From Azolla caroliniana (lineage: Eukaryota; Polypodiophyta): 64,000 bases of DNA. Position 1 is the first letter of the stretch. Every line of letters begins with the position of its first letter. The translations under genes and the position numbers were made by a program. Location: positions 5,704,001 to 5,768,000 of the forward strand of contig JBHGNT010000015.1 of the NCBI GenBank assembly GCA_043228905.1, given 5' to 3'. The notes beneath the pieces are model-generated. The model was not told where the DNA came from and did no database searches. It saw only the letters and a program-made list of their open reading frames with translations. Below are positions 19,971-31,363 of the stretch, one piece after another.

Positions 19971-20031
19971 AACTCCCCCTTCACTTCGGCATGGGATGTC
20001 TCTCCAATCCGAGCCTCTTCCGGCATGCTTA

Positions 20032-20131
20032 NNNNNNNNNNNNNNNNNNNNNNNNNNNNNNNNNNNNNNNNNNNNNNNNNNNNNNNNNNNNNNNNNNNNN
20101 NNNNNNNNNNNNNNNNNNNNNNNNNNNNNNN
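20032..20131. other. Assembly gap (100 N)
   Basis: Exactly 100 unknown bases, a standard placeholder for a gap of unknown size. The missing sequence should include the body of the minus-strand Tork element and possibly the rest of Tork 2. Confidence 0.95.
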
Positions 20132-20449
20132 ATCTACTATTATGAGTTAACCAAGATATCTAGTACTAGTTATATATGTAATTGGTCCTTATTATTTTGC
20201 TAGCATCATGTGCATAGTTGCTCCCTTGTAGTATTTACACTTGGCACATGCATGCATACCTACATGCTCTATTGTAGATTCACATGCGTGCAACAAGTGT
20301 GCATGCCATGTAGTATAAATAGAGGAGTTCACCTTGAAGGAATTCAAGGTGAACAACACCAGTTATGGAGTCTTTCCTTTAGTACTATCTTCTTTCTTGT
20401 CCATTTGGTTATCTTCTTGGTTGTCTCTTGAGTTTATGATCCGTGACAT
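20132..20449 (+). mobile_element. Putative LTR end of an element hidden by the gap
   Basis: It has TATA-like GTATAAATAGAGG at 20311 and a TTCACCTTGAAGGAATTCAAGGTGAA palindrome (about 20329-20354), and ends GATCCGTGACA. At 20450 the sequence switches to gypsy Y coding (minus strand FLLPAEED, then unrelated VTDHKLK). A CA end exactly at a coding break suggests an LTR inserted in gypsy Y. The left end is not visible. Confidence 0.5.
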
Positions 20450-20807
20450 CTTCCTCCGCCGGCAGTAGGAACCCGCCCCCACCGATTTCGAGCTCTCGGA
20501 GCGTCTCGTCGGTGAAGGTGTGCCCTATGCAGGCCGGATCTCGTAGACTAGGGTCCGATGCGACCCCTTTGATTCTCGACGCGCTGTCCTCCGGCAAGGG
20601 TGCCGCGACTGGCCTTACCTTCCGGTCCATAGTCTTGTACTTGGTGCTTACGTGGGCCGTCCGAACTGACTCAAGCCCTCGACCGAAGTCCGCGATGGCT
20701 TCGTACATCTCCTCGGAACACACCGGTATCGTCCGGTCTTCGTTAAGGCCTTCTTCGATTACCTTTCCCAGCATTCCCAAGGTGTCGTCGAATGAGACCG
20801 CCTCCAC
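20450..20807 (-). pseudogene. Gypsy Y protease-RT linker
   Basis: Reads FGRGLESVRTAHVSTKYKTMDRKVRPVAAPLPEDS, DPSLRDPACIGHTFTDETLRELEIGGGGFLLP. The KYK..DRKVRPV..PLPED pattern is the spacer that precedes RT in this element type. A frameshift zone (20810-21030) separates it from gag-protease. It is truncated at 20450; no RT is present. Confidence 0.65.
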
Positions 20808-21031
20808 GGCTCCGTTGATTTCCTCGTCCGGGCCGAGAACTCCGCACGCTCGAAGTCTCCCCTCCGCCTTTGTCTTCTCTCGGCCGCCGATGCCGACTAT
20901 CGTACACGCTCCGCTGTCGGAGAACCAAAATTCCCTACCTATGGTACAAGGTTTCTTCGGTTTTATCGTACAGGTGTGGGGTTTTCCCGGGGTGTCCGGA
21001 CTATCGCGGCCCCACGCCTTGGCAGCCCTCT

Positions 21032-23185
21032 CTAAAAATCCTCTCGGTTATCGGAACCGAGGGAGTTGCGGTTACGCTCGTGGTTCGGCCTAACCGTCAA
21101 AAACTGGACCGAATGGCGCCCGTCCTGGCTCTTGACCCGCGCATAGGCCGAACCGTTGTCCAGCACCTTGGTCTCCATTCGAGCCGCCGTGATGTACGGC
21201 TCTCCCAGTATGACGGGGTGTGATGACGACTCCTGCACGAAGAAGTGCTGGTCTATCTCGACGTCGCCGATCTTGACCCGTACATTCGGGCAGGCCCCGT
21301 GAAGTTCCTCGGTGGCGCGCGTCGCCGCCCTTATCTTCCACCCGTGCTTGGTGTTGATCGGCCATTTGCCCTTCTTGTAGAAGTCCATGGACATCAGGTT
21401 GATTTCCGATCCGTGGTCCACCAAAGCTACTACCGGTTCCTGGACATCGCCAATCTTTACCGGGGTTTCCGTGGTCGCTCGGGCCCAGTGTGGCCGCGAA
21501 TAGTGGCTCTCCGCCCACTCGTCTTCCAGCGCCATGTCGTCCAGGTGCGTCGTCCGCACTTCCACCGGTCTTTCCGGTTCTGTCTCCGTCGACAGCCTCT
21601 TCCGTTTCACCAAGTCCACGATGGAGTCGTGGAACTCCTTCTTGGCGATTCCCAGCACCTCCCGTAGCGACAGCTCCACCTTGCTGTCGAGGATCCGTTC
21701 CTCCAGGACCTTTCGTAAGTCAGTGGTTCTTTCTATCTCCGTCCCCAGACGGTATCCGCCCTTCTGGGGTTTATCTTGCGTACTGGCCCCGCCGGCTTCG
21801 TCCCGTCGTGGCCCGGACCGGGTCTCGTATCGTTGTGAGGGCCCGGTCGTCCCGGGTTTCCCCACCCGCTTCTCTTCTACCAGAGCCTCGTAGTTCCGGC
21901 AAGCGGCTTCCACGAAGCCCGTCTTTTCCTCGACCGGGTCGCTCCACCCGGTCATCTCCCGTACCCGTTTCTCCGCACGGTCCGATTCCTCCCTTTTAAG
22001 CCCTGCACCGGCAAGGCCTTCCAGCATCGTCGGCCAGAATCCGGCTTTGCTTTCCTTTCGGGCCTCGTTGCCCCCGACTCGAATACCGGCCGACGCCGAG
22101 TAGTGGACGGTTTCCGCATGTCGGGCCGCCGCCTCTTCCATCAACCTCTTCATACCGCCTTTTCCGTCGTTTCGGCTCAGGGCCCTTCGGGTGTCGCTGG
22201 CATGCACCCGTCCTTCCCACAGGTACACCACCCTGTTCCTCAGCGCCTCCGCGAAGTCGCCGCAGTCCTTCCGAATGTGGCCGACTTCATCGCACCACAT
22301 GCACCTGTTTCCTGCCGCCGGCCGTCGGTCACGAGCCGGTTCGCCTCCTTCCCTTCGGGCCTGCGCGATTTGGAGGTCCTTAATCGCCTTCGTCAATTCC
22401 TCCAGCGCCGCTCCTCCGGTTGAGCCTCTGACTACGCCGGTCGAAGCCGAACCAGTATCCAACCACTCTCGGGTCTCTTCCTTTCGCACCTGTGGCGCTG
22501 GTTCGAGCTTCCTTGCTGCGACCGAGCCCGACCCGGTTGCACCGTTATCCGCCCATTCTCGCCGTTTGTCGAAACGGCCACAAACCTTCCTGACAGCCGC
22601 CCAGTCGGTAGTGAGCCCGTCTTCGGTTTCCAGCAAGAAGCCCACTTGCTCCCGATCCCGCTCGTCGACCGACTTGACAAACAGCAAGACCCGGCTCGTG
22701 TCCAGGATGGTTCGGTCGAGCGCCGAAAGGCGCGCAAAGTTTTCCTCGAACTCCCGGAGGAGCGCCGACGCGTTTCTTCCCTTCCCCGGGGACTCCACCC
22801 ATTCCATGAACCTTCGCTTCGAAAGCCGGAGCGCGTCGTCCAGCCCGTATTTCTCTAGGAGCCGACCTTCGAACTCCTCCCAGGTACGGCTCTCCGTCCG
22901 CACCTCGAGCACCTCCGCATGGATGCTCGGCATCGCTACTCGGGGAAATCCGGCAAGACGCCTTTCTTCCGGAATGTCCCGCATCAGCATCTCTGCACCG
23001 TAGGACGCCAAATACTTCGTGGCATCCTTCCCATCGAACCGGCCGATCGTGCCGACGACCGCCTCAATAGCTCTGTCGAGGGCACCGGTGCCCTCGCGCG
23101 CGTTTACGATCCGATCCACGGCCGAAGCCATGGCCTCTGCGAGATCCGACCCCCTCATTTCCTGCTCTTCTGCCGCCTCTTTCAC
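21032..23185 (-). CDS. Gypsy Y gag-protease fusion (717 aa)
   Basis: Open frame of 717 codons beginning 15 bp from the PBS. Gag about 1-220 (GRFDGKDATKYLASYGAEM, WEEFEGRLLEKYGLDDALR, FEENFARLSALDRTILDTSRVLLFVKSVDER). Zinc knuckle CMWCDEVGHIRKDC at about 294-308. A charged linker follows, then an aspartic protease: ALVDHGSEINLMS at about 587 and HPVILGEPYI at about 660. The active site reads DHG, where retropepsins have DSG or DTG; the Asp is kept. The gag is collinear with elements W, X and Z. GC content is clearly higher than in its surroundings. The frame is intact, so Y is the youngest of the group, but it is cut before RT. Confidence 0.85.
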   Translation of the reverse strand: MKEAAEEQEMRGSDLAEAMASAVDRIVNAREGTGALDRAIEAVVGTIGRFDGKDATKYLASYGAEMLMRDIPEERRLAGFPRVAMPSIHAEVLEVRTESRTWEEFEGRLLEKYGLDDALRLSKRRFMEWVESPGKGRNASALLREFEENFARLSALDRTILDTSRVLLFVKSVDERDREQVGFLLETEDGLTTDWAAVRKVCGRFDKRREWADNGATGSGSVAARKLEPAPQVRKEETREWLDTGSASTGVVRGSTGGAALEELTKAIKDLQIAQARREGGEPARDRRPAAGNRCMWCDEVGHIRKDCGDFAEALRNRVVYLWEGRVHASDTRRALSRNDGKGGMKRLMEEAAARHAETVHYSASAGIRVGGNEARKESKAGFWPTMLEGLAGAGLKREESDRAEKRVREMTGWSDPVEEKTGFVEAACRNYEALVEEKRVGKPGTTGPSQRYETRSGPRRDEAGGASTQDKPQKGGYRLGTEIERTTDLRKVLEERILDSKVELSLREVLGIAKKEFHDSIVDLVKRKRLSTETEPERPVEVRTTHLDDMALEDEWAESHYSRPHWARATTETPVKIGDVQEPVVALVDHGSEINLMSMDFYKKGKWPINTKHGWKIRAATRATEELHGACPNVRVKIGDVEIDQHFFVQESSSHPVILGEPYITAARMETKVLDNGSAYARVKSQDGRHSVQFLTVRPNHERNRNSLGSDNREDF

Positions 23186-23201
23186 GTCGGGTTCACCAAG
23201 A
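23186..23201 (-). other. Gypsy Y primer binding site
   Basis: Minus strand TTGGTGAACCCGACGTGAA, 2 bp after the LTR end. Same motif as elements W, X and Z. Confidence 0.7.
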
Positions 23202-24002
23202 TGTCGGGGTTGCTACGCCCTAGCGTGCAGAAAGGAGGAGGGACCACGGGGGTCTTGGACCGAAGAGCAAGAGAGAGAGAAGTAAGAGGGAGAGACAGAC
23301 CCGTTTACTCAGAACCGAGATTGCACAGGGACACGGCCCAACAAACAGAGATCACAAATAAACGCCGACGCAGATGGACGCAACAACAAAAGATATGTGC
23401 TTATGAATGCAAGAAAATAACAGGCTAAAATATTACAACCCACGGTGGGGCTCGGATTAGATACTAACGAAAACGAACAGGGCGGCGAACAGATGCCGAC
23501 CCCTGTGTGACGCGACGCACAGAAAGGGGAAAACAGGTCGGAGGTGCTGCAGGACGCACTCGGGGCGTTCCACGGAACAGCGCAGCCTCCTCGAAACCTG
23601 CACAGGTACGCGATGGAGCAGAGGGCAGAGAAGAGAGGAGCTCCGAAATCGGTTCGGCAGCACTTCGTCCTCTCCGCGCGAGATCCCTGCAACAGCTCTT
23701 TCCTGCTCCTTATATAGGCCGACGAGCAGGCCGTCCTGTCAGCTTTATTCCCTGTCCCTTTTGGACAGGGATCCGCTCCGTTTTTCACGCATCCGCGTAG
23801 TTACGCCGCCGACTCGTACAGTTCGCGCGCGCGACCGAAAAGACTGTTCGCGCGGTCTTCGTCTCCACTTGAGTTAGGGCCCGTTCCTGCCGATTATCCT
23901 CCTAATTCGCTTCTATGTACAACTTGGAGCGTGCGCGTGTGAAGAACCGGTTCCCACGCCTTGGTGCGCCGATTCCGCCTACGGACGGTTTTCTTCACGA
24001 CA
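23202..24002 (-). mobile_element. Gypsy Y 5' LTR (801 bp)
   Basis: Minus-strand start TGTCGTGAAGAAAACCGTC at 24002, end CCCCGACA at 23202. It is inserted in the RT of gypsy X: X coding resumes at 24003 with the frame ...KTAFRT. The first bases outside (GCGTA) are the expected target duplication; its partner lies outside the visible copy. Confidence 0.85.
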
Positions 24003-25821
24003 GCGTACGAAATGCCGTTTTAGGAACATCATCCTCACTTATACGAATTTGATGGTAGCCCGTACGGAGATCAAGTTTCGTAAAATAACGAGCTCCCTGG
24101 AGACGTTCAATTAGATCGTCAGCCTGGGACAATGGATATGAATTCTTGATCGTCACTTTATTCAAGCGTCGGTAATTAATACACATACACCATGTGCCCT
24201 CTTTCTTTTATACCAAGAGAACAGGTGCACCCCATGGAGATTTACTATAACGTATATAACCCATTCGTAAATAGTCCTAGAGTTGCTTAGATACCTCATC
24301 CTCTTCGGATCGACTTAAGCGATAAGGAGGTATAATTATTGGTGCAACACCAGGCAAAATATCTATATGATGGTCTATATTATGTTTAGGAGGTAACCCA
24401 TGTGGTAGTTCACTCAGAAAAACATCACGAAAATCATTTAAAATTTCATCGAGTTGTTGTTGTTCAAAATATGATAATTGAATCGAGACATTATCGATAT
24501 GGTAAACGTGAATGTCTCGATCAAGTACATAATAAAATAAAGTAGAACAAGACAACTCGGATATTGATGGAGAGGAAACAATCAAAAAAGATTGTTTTTT
24601 AACACATTGAATAAAATGAGTACAATCGTTTAGTACAAAGGAAATGGAATGACAAACCCAATCGATAGACAAAGAAGAGTTTTTATTATAAAACCAGGGA
24701 TAACCCAGTATTACATCAGTGGTACAAAGATTCATTACATGGAAGTCTACTTCCTCTACATAAGTATCAATAGAAATTCCTAATGAATGAATCGCCCCAT
24801 TGATGTATTGTACTCTTCCATTAGCCAAGTGCACCCTATAGGTGTGATCACTTACAGTGGGTTGGATTCCCCCTATCTGAACCAAACGATCATTCACAAA
24901 ATTGTGTGAGCGTCCCGAATCAAATAAAAATTGTACAGGGGATCCATTGACATACCCATTTGCACATAGTAAATCATTGGGTTCCAATACATAGTGAGGG
25001 AAAGAACATTGACAATTACTTAAATGATGTGTATAGACCTCAAGGACATTAGGAATCTGACCTTTATGGTCTGCAACTTTTGCTTTGTTGTTGTGCTCTT
25101 TCGGTTTTGTCTCCCTTTCAAGCTTTATTTCTTTTGTTGGTGGCACGTTGCTGCATCTCACCCCTCTTCGATCATCCCTCATGGGCTGTCTTGTTGTCAT
25201 CGATATTCTCGCTCGCCCCTTATCGTGTAGTCGGCATACACTTTCCACTTTCCTCCAATCCTCGATGAGGCCATTTGCACCATCATCTTCTTTGAGTTTG
25301 AGGCCGATGGCCATCCTTTCCATTCGATCGATTGACTTCACAAACATAAGGACCTTATCGACCCCCACTAATCTTTGTTCCCGCTCCGAGAGTTGAAAAA
25401 AATGACGCTCGAAGTCTACGAAAGCTTGTGTCGCGCCTTGGTGGGTCTTCGCCGATGTCACCCATTGGTCGAAGTTGCGTCGATCTCGTCCCTTCAGTCT
25501 CTCATAGCCATATTTCTCCAATAGAGCCTTCTCGAAAGTCGCCCACGAATCATGAGCTTCTAGAAGCTCTTTTACATCTTTGAAGATCGGTTGAGACACC
25601 ACCCGACAAAAGTACTCCAGCCTCATAGCTTCGTTCACACCTCTTGAATCCATCTCCGCAATGTAGACTTTTAGAAAACTTTGGACTTCGGCACCGTTGA
25701 AATAGCTCACTCGCCCGACTACCCTCTCAACGGCTTGTTGGGCTTCATTTCGTCTTTTCCCTTCTCTTAGAAACTCCATCATCCTTTTTGACATTGCCTC
25801 CATAAGATATTCGCCATCCAT
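24003..25821 (-). pseudogene. Gypsy X gag-protease-RT
   Basis: One frame throughout. Gag (SYFNGAEVQSFLKVYIAEM, WATFEKALLEKYGYE, VGVDKVLMFVKSIDRMERM) at about 1-225. Protease with FLFDSGRSHNFVN at about 297 and DVILGYPWF at about 372. RT start DVFLSELPHGLPPKHNIDHHID and PPYRLSR at about 490-505, a TAG at 24277, a second stop about 22 codons on, then [29 protein letters not shown] and [17 protein letters not shown] is cut at 24002 by gypsy Y, before the YVDD block. No zinc knuckle lies between gag and protease. The protease-RT resembles chromovirus-type gypsy pol more than Y does. Confidence 0.8.
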
Positions 25822-25865
25822 CTTCGTCCTCCCCTACTGCTCTTCACGTCGGGTTCACCAAATGA

Positions 25866-26510
25866 TGTCGCGAAGATTCGTGCGTGCGTGTGCTACTCGA
25901 GCGACCACCGGGGTCTTGGACTGGGGAGGATGTTCGCAGAATTATCGAAGAGATGATGATCAATGTGAGATTAGATGAAATTTGTTCACTTGAGAAGAAG
26001 AAAGATTTTACACTTGAGAAGTAGAAATATATGAAGAAGATAAAGACAAATATAATTATATTGATGATCGTGGTGTTGGTGATATCACATATTGAGCCCC
26101 CCTTACACAAGCCCAACTAGAGGCTTTTATAGGTCTTTCCATGCTTGTGACATGCACAAAACCATGGGCTAAAACCATGGTTTTGTGCACACGGTTTTGC
26201 TTATGTCATGCACAAACCATGGGTTTAGAACCATGGTTTTGTGCACATGGTTTTCTAATGGTTGCTTCATCTATAATTCATATATGAAAAGTAAATAGAT
26301 AAAATCTACACTATATGATAGTTGTCCTAGTGGTAAGGCAATTATCTTGTATCTTAGAGGTGCAAGGTTCAAACCTTACTTGCGCCCCTCTGTATGAACT
26401 CAAGTGCCACTAGGCCTTAGGTTTATTTGCTAAGTGCATGTGCAATGTTGCACATCCTTGGTTTATTCGTCTCACTCGGTTTCACACCGTAGCCGAAAAT
26501 CGTCACGACA
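25866..26510 (-). mobile_element. Gypsy X 5' LTR (645 bp)
   Basis: Minus strand starts TGTCGTGACGATTTTCGGC at 26510 and ends CTTCGCGACA at 25866, with the PBS at 25845-25863. It shares blocks with the solo LTR at 2646-3440, including a tRNA-like segment (26316-26396) and ACCATGGTTTTGTGCAC repeats. Confidence 0.85.
26316..26396 (+). repeat. tRNA-derived (SINE-like) segment in gypsy LTR
   Basis: GTCCTAGTGGTAAGGC (A-box like) and GCAAGGTTCAAACCTTAC (perfect B box GGTTCAAACC) lie about 35 nt apart. The same segment is at 3125-3206 in the other LTR with a decayed B box. Confidence 0.5.
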
Positions 26511-27310
26511 TCGTTAGGTACGATACGGATACCGTACGTATTTGATGTCCTCCCAATTTAAAAATACGTTAAATACGCTTTCTTAATATGTTAAATACTT
26601 ATAAAATATGTATTTTACGTATAGTACGTTAAATACTTCTAGAATTTGAAAATTATTTACCTTTCTAAAAAATATCTCTAATATTGTAAAATACATCTAT
26701 GTTTAAACAATTTTGTGATGTACAATATAGTTCTACATCCTAAAATGCATATAAGACATTTGAACATTTCACATCCTAAAATACTTGTAGTAATATGGAT
26801 GTTGAGATTCCCTTATTCTATAAATCAGTGTGAGTGTGTATCACGATGTTCTACTTCAAATTGTAATTATTTACAATTATGCCTTCATAGATTGAGGAAT
26901 CATCTACCATTATCACACTCATGATAGGTTTGTCTTTTCTTCGTTTTCTTCTTCTTCTTCTTCTATCTTCTACGATTATCACACTCAGGACAGGTTTATG
27001 TCTTCTTTTCTCTCTTCTTCTTCTTCTTCTTCTTCTTCTTCTTCTTCTTCTTCATCGTTGTCTCTTCTATTCTTCTTCCTTCCTTCCTTTGGCTTCTTTT
27101 TCATTAAAATCTTTTTTTTCTTTCGCTTTTTGTTGGGGTTTTACTTACATTTTCTTTATAAATACGTATTATACCTATTTTTTTATAAATACATTAAATA
27201 CCGTATTGGACAAATGTACATGATATTTGACTGAACAACATTGAGGTATAGTACATACTATACAAATGATGAGGTACTATATGTATTTAAACGTTAAATA
27301 CGGGTACGTA
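26511..27310. other. AT-rich spacer, possible DNA element
   Basis: Both ends are rich in ACGTA/TACGT motifs (GGTACGATACGGATACCGTACG at the left; AAATACGGGTACGTAAAC at the right), which looks like imperfect inverted ends. A (TTC)n tract runs through about 26939-27053. No coding or clear target duplication was found. Confidence 0.3.
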
Positions 27311-28893
27311 AACAACCATGGTGTGGAGTGTCCCGCCCGTTTCTGGTCTTTCACGGAACCGTAGTCGTCATACACGCTTGGCCTCCTTCTCGCGCTCACC
27401 GGCTCCCACCATGTGTTGCGACTCATCCTCCTCGATCTCCAATCATGCCAGCTTGGTCCTTGCCCGGTTCGGTCCCAACCGATCATGTTTCGGTTTGATC
27501 GGCTTCCTTCCATAATCATAACCGGCCGGTAAGGGTTCGGCCGAACACTTCCAGTCTTGCCGGCTCTTCTTCGGTTCGGGCCCGGTTGACCAGCCCCCGC
27601 TTCATTCTTTTCCCGGTTCGCCTTCTGGTCCGGTCGGTTCCCAACTCTCTCCTTATTGCCGCTCTCGGCCTCCCCTTTGGTCCTTTCGTATATGCCCGTT
27701 CCGGGCCTCACATCCTCCTCTTCGTTTCAGTCACCCGCCTTGCCACCGCCACCGTCCGTCACTCTAGGTCTCATACCAGCTCTCAGTTCGGATGCCGGAG
27801 TCTCTAGAACCGGTGCGGGCAAGATCCCGGCATCGCCGCTCGTTATGTCCGTAGCCACCTCCATCCGGACGTCATTGTTCGTGGCTACCCCGTCTCCGAT
27901 CGCGGAAGTCTCGATTACGCTTGTTGCCTCCTCTTCCTCGATCTCCTTGCTGTCGTCTCGGTTGCCCGCCTTGTCACTGCTACCGTTCGTCACTCTAGGT
28001 CTCACACCGGCTCTCGGGCCAGACGCCGGAGTCTCTAGAATCGGTGTGGGTAAGGTCCCGGCACCACCACTTGTCTCCTCCCCGCTTGATGTTTCGGGCC
28101 ACCGTGTCCCGAATCCTCTGCCCACTCTCGAAGTGGCGCTCCCCGCTCCGTAGTCACCGATCTCATCCATGGCCGTCCATTCACCGCAAGAAGAGAGGAT
28201 CGCTTGCTCCGCACCCTCTCCCATGTCACCGTCGTACGCTCTTCCGGCCTCCACATAGGCCCCATTGTCCATGCATAGGGAGGCTTCTTCCTCCGCATCC
28301 TCTGATTGTCTCTAGCCCGTCTCCATAGTAGACCCTTCTTCGGCTTCGATTTGTGCCTTCACGATCTCGTACGCTTCCCGTACCAAGGCTTCGATGTCGA
28401 GCTCCACCGAACCATTCTATGGTAAGCTTTCCTCTGTCGGCGGTGACGCGTAGTCACTCACCATCCTCCTTTCGCCACCATTTGCGGGCTGTGTTGCGGA
28501 CGACCACATCTCCTCGTGTCGTCGGCATACCCTCTCTACCTCATTCCAATCCTCAGTGAGGCCGTACGCCCCTTCATCGTCTTCGAGTTCGGATAAAATG
28601 GCCATTCTCCCCTTTTCATTGACTGACTTTAAAAATAGTAGGACCTTTTCCGCCCCCACCAATCTTCGATCCCGGTCCGAGAGTTGAGCAAAACGAAGCT
28701 TGAACCCTCAGAATGCTTTCATTGCGCTCTGAGGAGCCTTCACCGATGCTACCCATAGACCGAACTCGCATCGATCATACTCATATCCCTCATCCCGTCT
28801 TTCTCTTTGTCTTGCAAAATCCCTCACCATCCTCGCCATTATTTCCGTGATGTCTTCCTCTTCCGTCCTCTTTCTCCCTTGCCACCTATTCAC
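27311..28893 (-). pseudogene. Gypsy Z gag remnant
   Basis: From 28893: GRKRTEEEDITEIMARMVRDFARQ, then DRCEFGLWVASVKAPQSAMKAF, TGA at 28708, LRFAQLSDRDRRLVGAEKVLLFLKSVNEKGRMAIL and GLTEDWNEVERVCRRHEE. This is the W/X/Y gag, but the central FDGKDA...LLEKYG region is deleted. Downstream frames (28272-27300) are Pro/Gly/Arg-rich linker without motifs, including two near-repeats of the VTNG..KAGNRDD segment. It ends abruptly near 27311. Confidence 0.7.
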
Positions 28894-28910
28894 GTCGGGT
28901 TCACCAAAGA

Positions 28911-29627
28911 TGTCGCGTATTTCCGCACGTGCGTGTAGAATAAGGCAGGACCATGGGGGCCTCAGACTAGAGAGTAGATGGGAAGACGGGTATGAGCAGA
29001 GTGGAAGAGATTAACACGGTAGAGAAAGTAGAAGAGACAAGATTTATGAACTTATGTATATTATGGGCATGAAAGCCGCAATGCGATTACAACCGCGGCC
29101 TCGTGGGCCGAACTCAAAACATAAGTAGAATGTAAACCCTAATCGGATAAGTAAAGAAAGAGATGAAGAAACCCTAGAAGAAACCCTAAATCGAATAGAA
29201 ACCCTCGACCTAAGTGGTATACCTCTTCTCACTCAAAAATAGGCAACCCCTTCAATGGTGCCCCTTCCTCTCCTTTTATAGCATAAGGAGAGAAAGCTGT
29301 TACAAAAAGGAGAGACTAAAAATCCCCTTTATTCAATGGGGATATTTGCTTAGATTCTAGGAGGAGGGATTGATGAGGCCTTAGCTCACACTCCTCACAC
29401 ATACTATTATGCCCATTACTCACCTCGTACTCTACAAAGTGCACATCACATTGATGCCTCTACGAACTTCGTGGTGCACCTTTAGCACCTTAGATTATTA
29501 CCCTTCCCATTACATTTTGTTTACTTATTCTTACAACACAAATTTACAAGTGCATGTGCAACGTTGCACATCCCCATTTTATTTGTCCCTCCCGATTTTC
29601 TCACCGTAGCCAGAAATCTTCACGACA
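28911..29627 (-). mobile_element. Gypsy Z 5' LTR (717 bp)
   Basis: Minus strand starts TGTCGTGAAGATTTCTGGC at 29627 and ends ATACGCGACA at 28911, with a TTGGTGAACCCGACGTGAA PBS next to it. It matches the partial LTR at 6097-6436. Confidence 0.85.
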
Positions 29628-29632
29628 ACGTG

Positions 29633-31355
29633 AAACTTGTTAAGTTTCATAAAATCACAATCAAGCATTGTCATTTGCGGAATTCATTGATCATCGTATA
29701 TAACATGCCTAGGTGGCTGGCTTGAAAACATAGTTTTGGAGCTTTTACATGTGATAATGACATTTATCCACATCACACATTTTACCTCCAAAAAATGTGT
29801 GTGTATGCATACATTTGTTTGCAACATGTTCATGAGATTTTGCATCAACAATTTGGAGCTTTGTGTTTTTACTCATGACCATGAGATTTTCCATATCATA
29901 ATAAATAACCTGAAAAAATGTTTGTGAGTGTGTGCGAGTCTGTGCATGCATGCAACATTCACAACATGACATTGATTCCTTGCTATCCTTTATGGCAAGC
30001 TTGTTTTATCCCATTTGAGGCTTGTTGTGGGAAACAAAGTCCACCAAATTAGCTCCCTAGATGGTCTTCTAAGTCTTTACCTCAGCCATTTAATAATCTC
30101 ATGGTTAACATTGTGGTGTGGATTGTAATTTGTTAATTTTTCATGGAATGATAAATGTAGGGAATATGTTATTGTTGTTGTGATAAATGTAGGGATTGTG
30201 TTAAAGTGTGATAAATTGGAATGCACAATTCCGCAGGTTCACTCTTGCAAAACTTATGTTTATGGATATCATTTCTTAAGTCTACTATTAAAATGTTTAA
30301 AGAGAAACATGTCGGGAATACAATGAGATTTGGACATTCATTTAATTTAGTGCCTTGCACTCAAATACTAGAAACATCTTATGTTATTGTATTGCATACA
30401 AATGTTCATTGTGCAAACATAAGTTTAAAATGTCTCTACTTTAATACCCTGAAGGATTTGCATGTCAAAAGAGAGACACTAACATGTAGTGCAACAAAAA
30501 GACATTTAGAATATTGAATTTGGGAAGATGACAAATTATGCTAGAAAGATTTTCAGCACACAGAGAGATATAGATTTAAATAAGAGAGGACAAGTCTTCT
30601 AAATTCAATAAATAAAAACATTACAGAAATATGCCTCCACGATTATAGATTATTTGAGTTGTGGCCATGGTGGATGATACATTGGTATCTAAGCAATATT
30701 TTTAGTACATGGAAGCTTACAAAAAGGATGGCGTAGTGGTAGGGAGATCTTAGAACAAATTTACAATTATGACAAAAATAAAGAGAATTATGCAAGTTTT
30801 CGTTGATGTGTGAGGATGTGAGTTTCATAATGTTAAATAAATGCTTCTTCATCCATATATTTATTTCTTTTTTGTTGAAATGTTCTTGTTCTATACATAA
30901 TTACTCCAAAAAAGCCATCTATAATTCAAATATGATGGAGCAATTGATAGCTTAGGAATATGGCTCGAAGAATCCACAAAATAAATATCAAGGTTTATAG
31001 AACAATTGTCAATGAGACGAGTTTGAATACTTCATGCCACTTTGTCTCAAGCAGATACATTTGTATGCTTCATTTACTATCACGGTGGTGTGTTAATGTC
31101 CTCAAGGGACCAAAAATGACAAATGGGAGCAAATTTGACAATTTGTCTCCTTTTTTATGAGAGTACATTGGCGTTTCACCTTTAGAAAGTGAGATGCAAT
31201 GTCACAACATTTGAATAAACGAACTATCTAGTATCATTCGCACGTTGGGTCAAGAGAGAGGGAGAGATATCATTTTTATTATCACGTTCAAGGTTGAAAT
31301 ATGACCCATGAGATAAATATATATATAATGTTTTCATATAATACATGTCAATGTA
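29633..31355. other. AT-rich intergenic sequence
   Basis: No frame above about 100 codons, no element ends and no RNA gene recognised on either strand. Many ATG-poor, T-rich tracts and short repeats of TGATAAATGTAGGG near 30145-30190. Confidence 0.5.
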
Positions 31356-31363
31356 AGTAGGAC

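Noticed and set aside
20326-20358. Stem-loop TTCACCTTGAAGG/CCTTCAAGGTGAA as a terminator
   Set aside because: The palindrome is real but lies in a plant LTR-like sequence; a bacterial-type terminator makes no sense here.
21245-22423. Long plus-strand frames of 100-270 codons opposite gypsy Y gag
   Set aside because: GC-rich shadows of the intact minus-strand gag-protease frame; no domain wording.
26998-27234. Ser/Phe-rich plus-strand frame
   Set aside because: Produced by the (TTC)n tract; low complexity and no conserved residues.
30721-30760. tRNA A-box-like GGCGTAGTGGTAGGG
   Set aside because: No B box or foldable arms follow.
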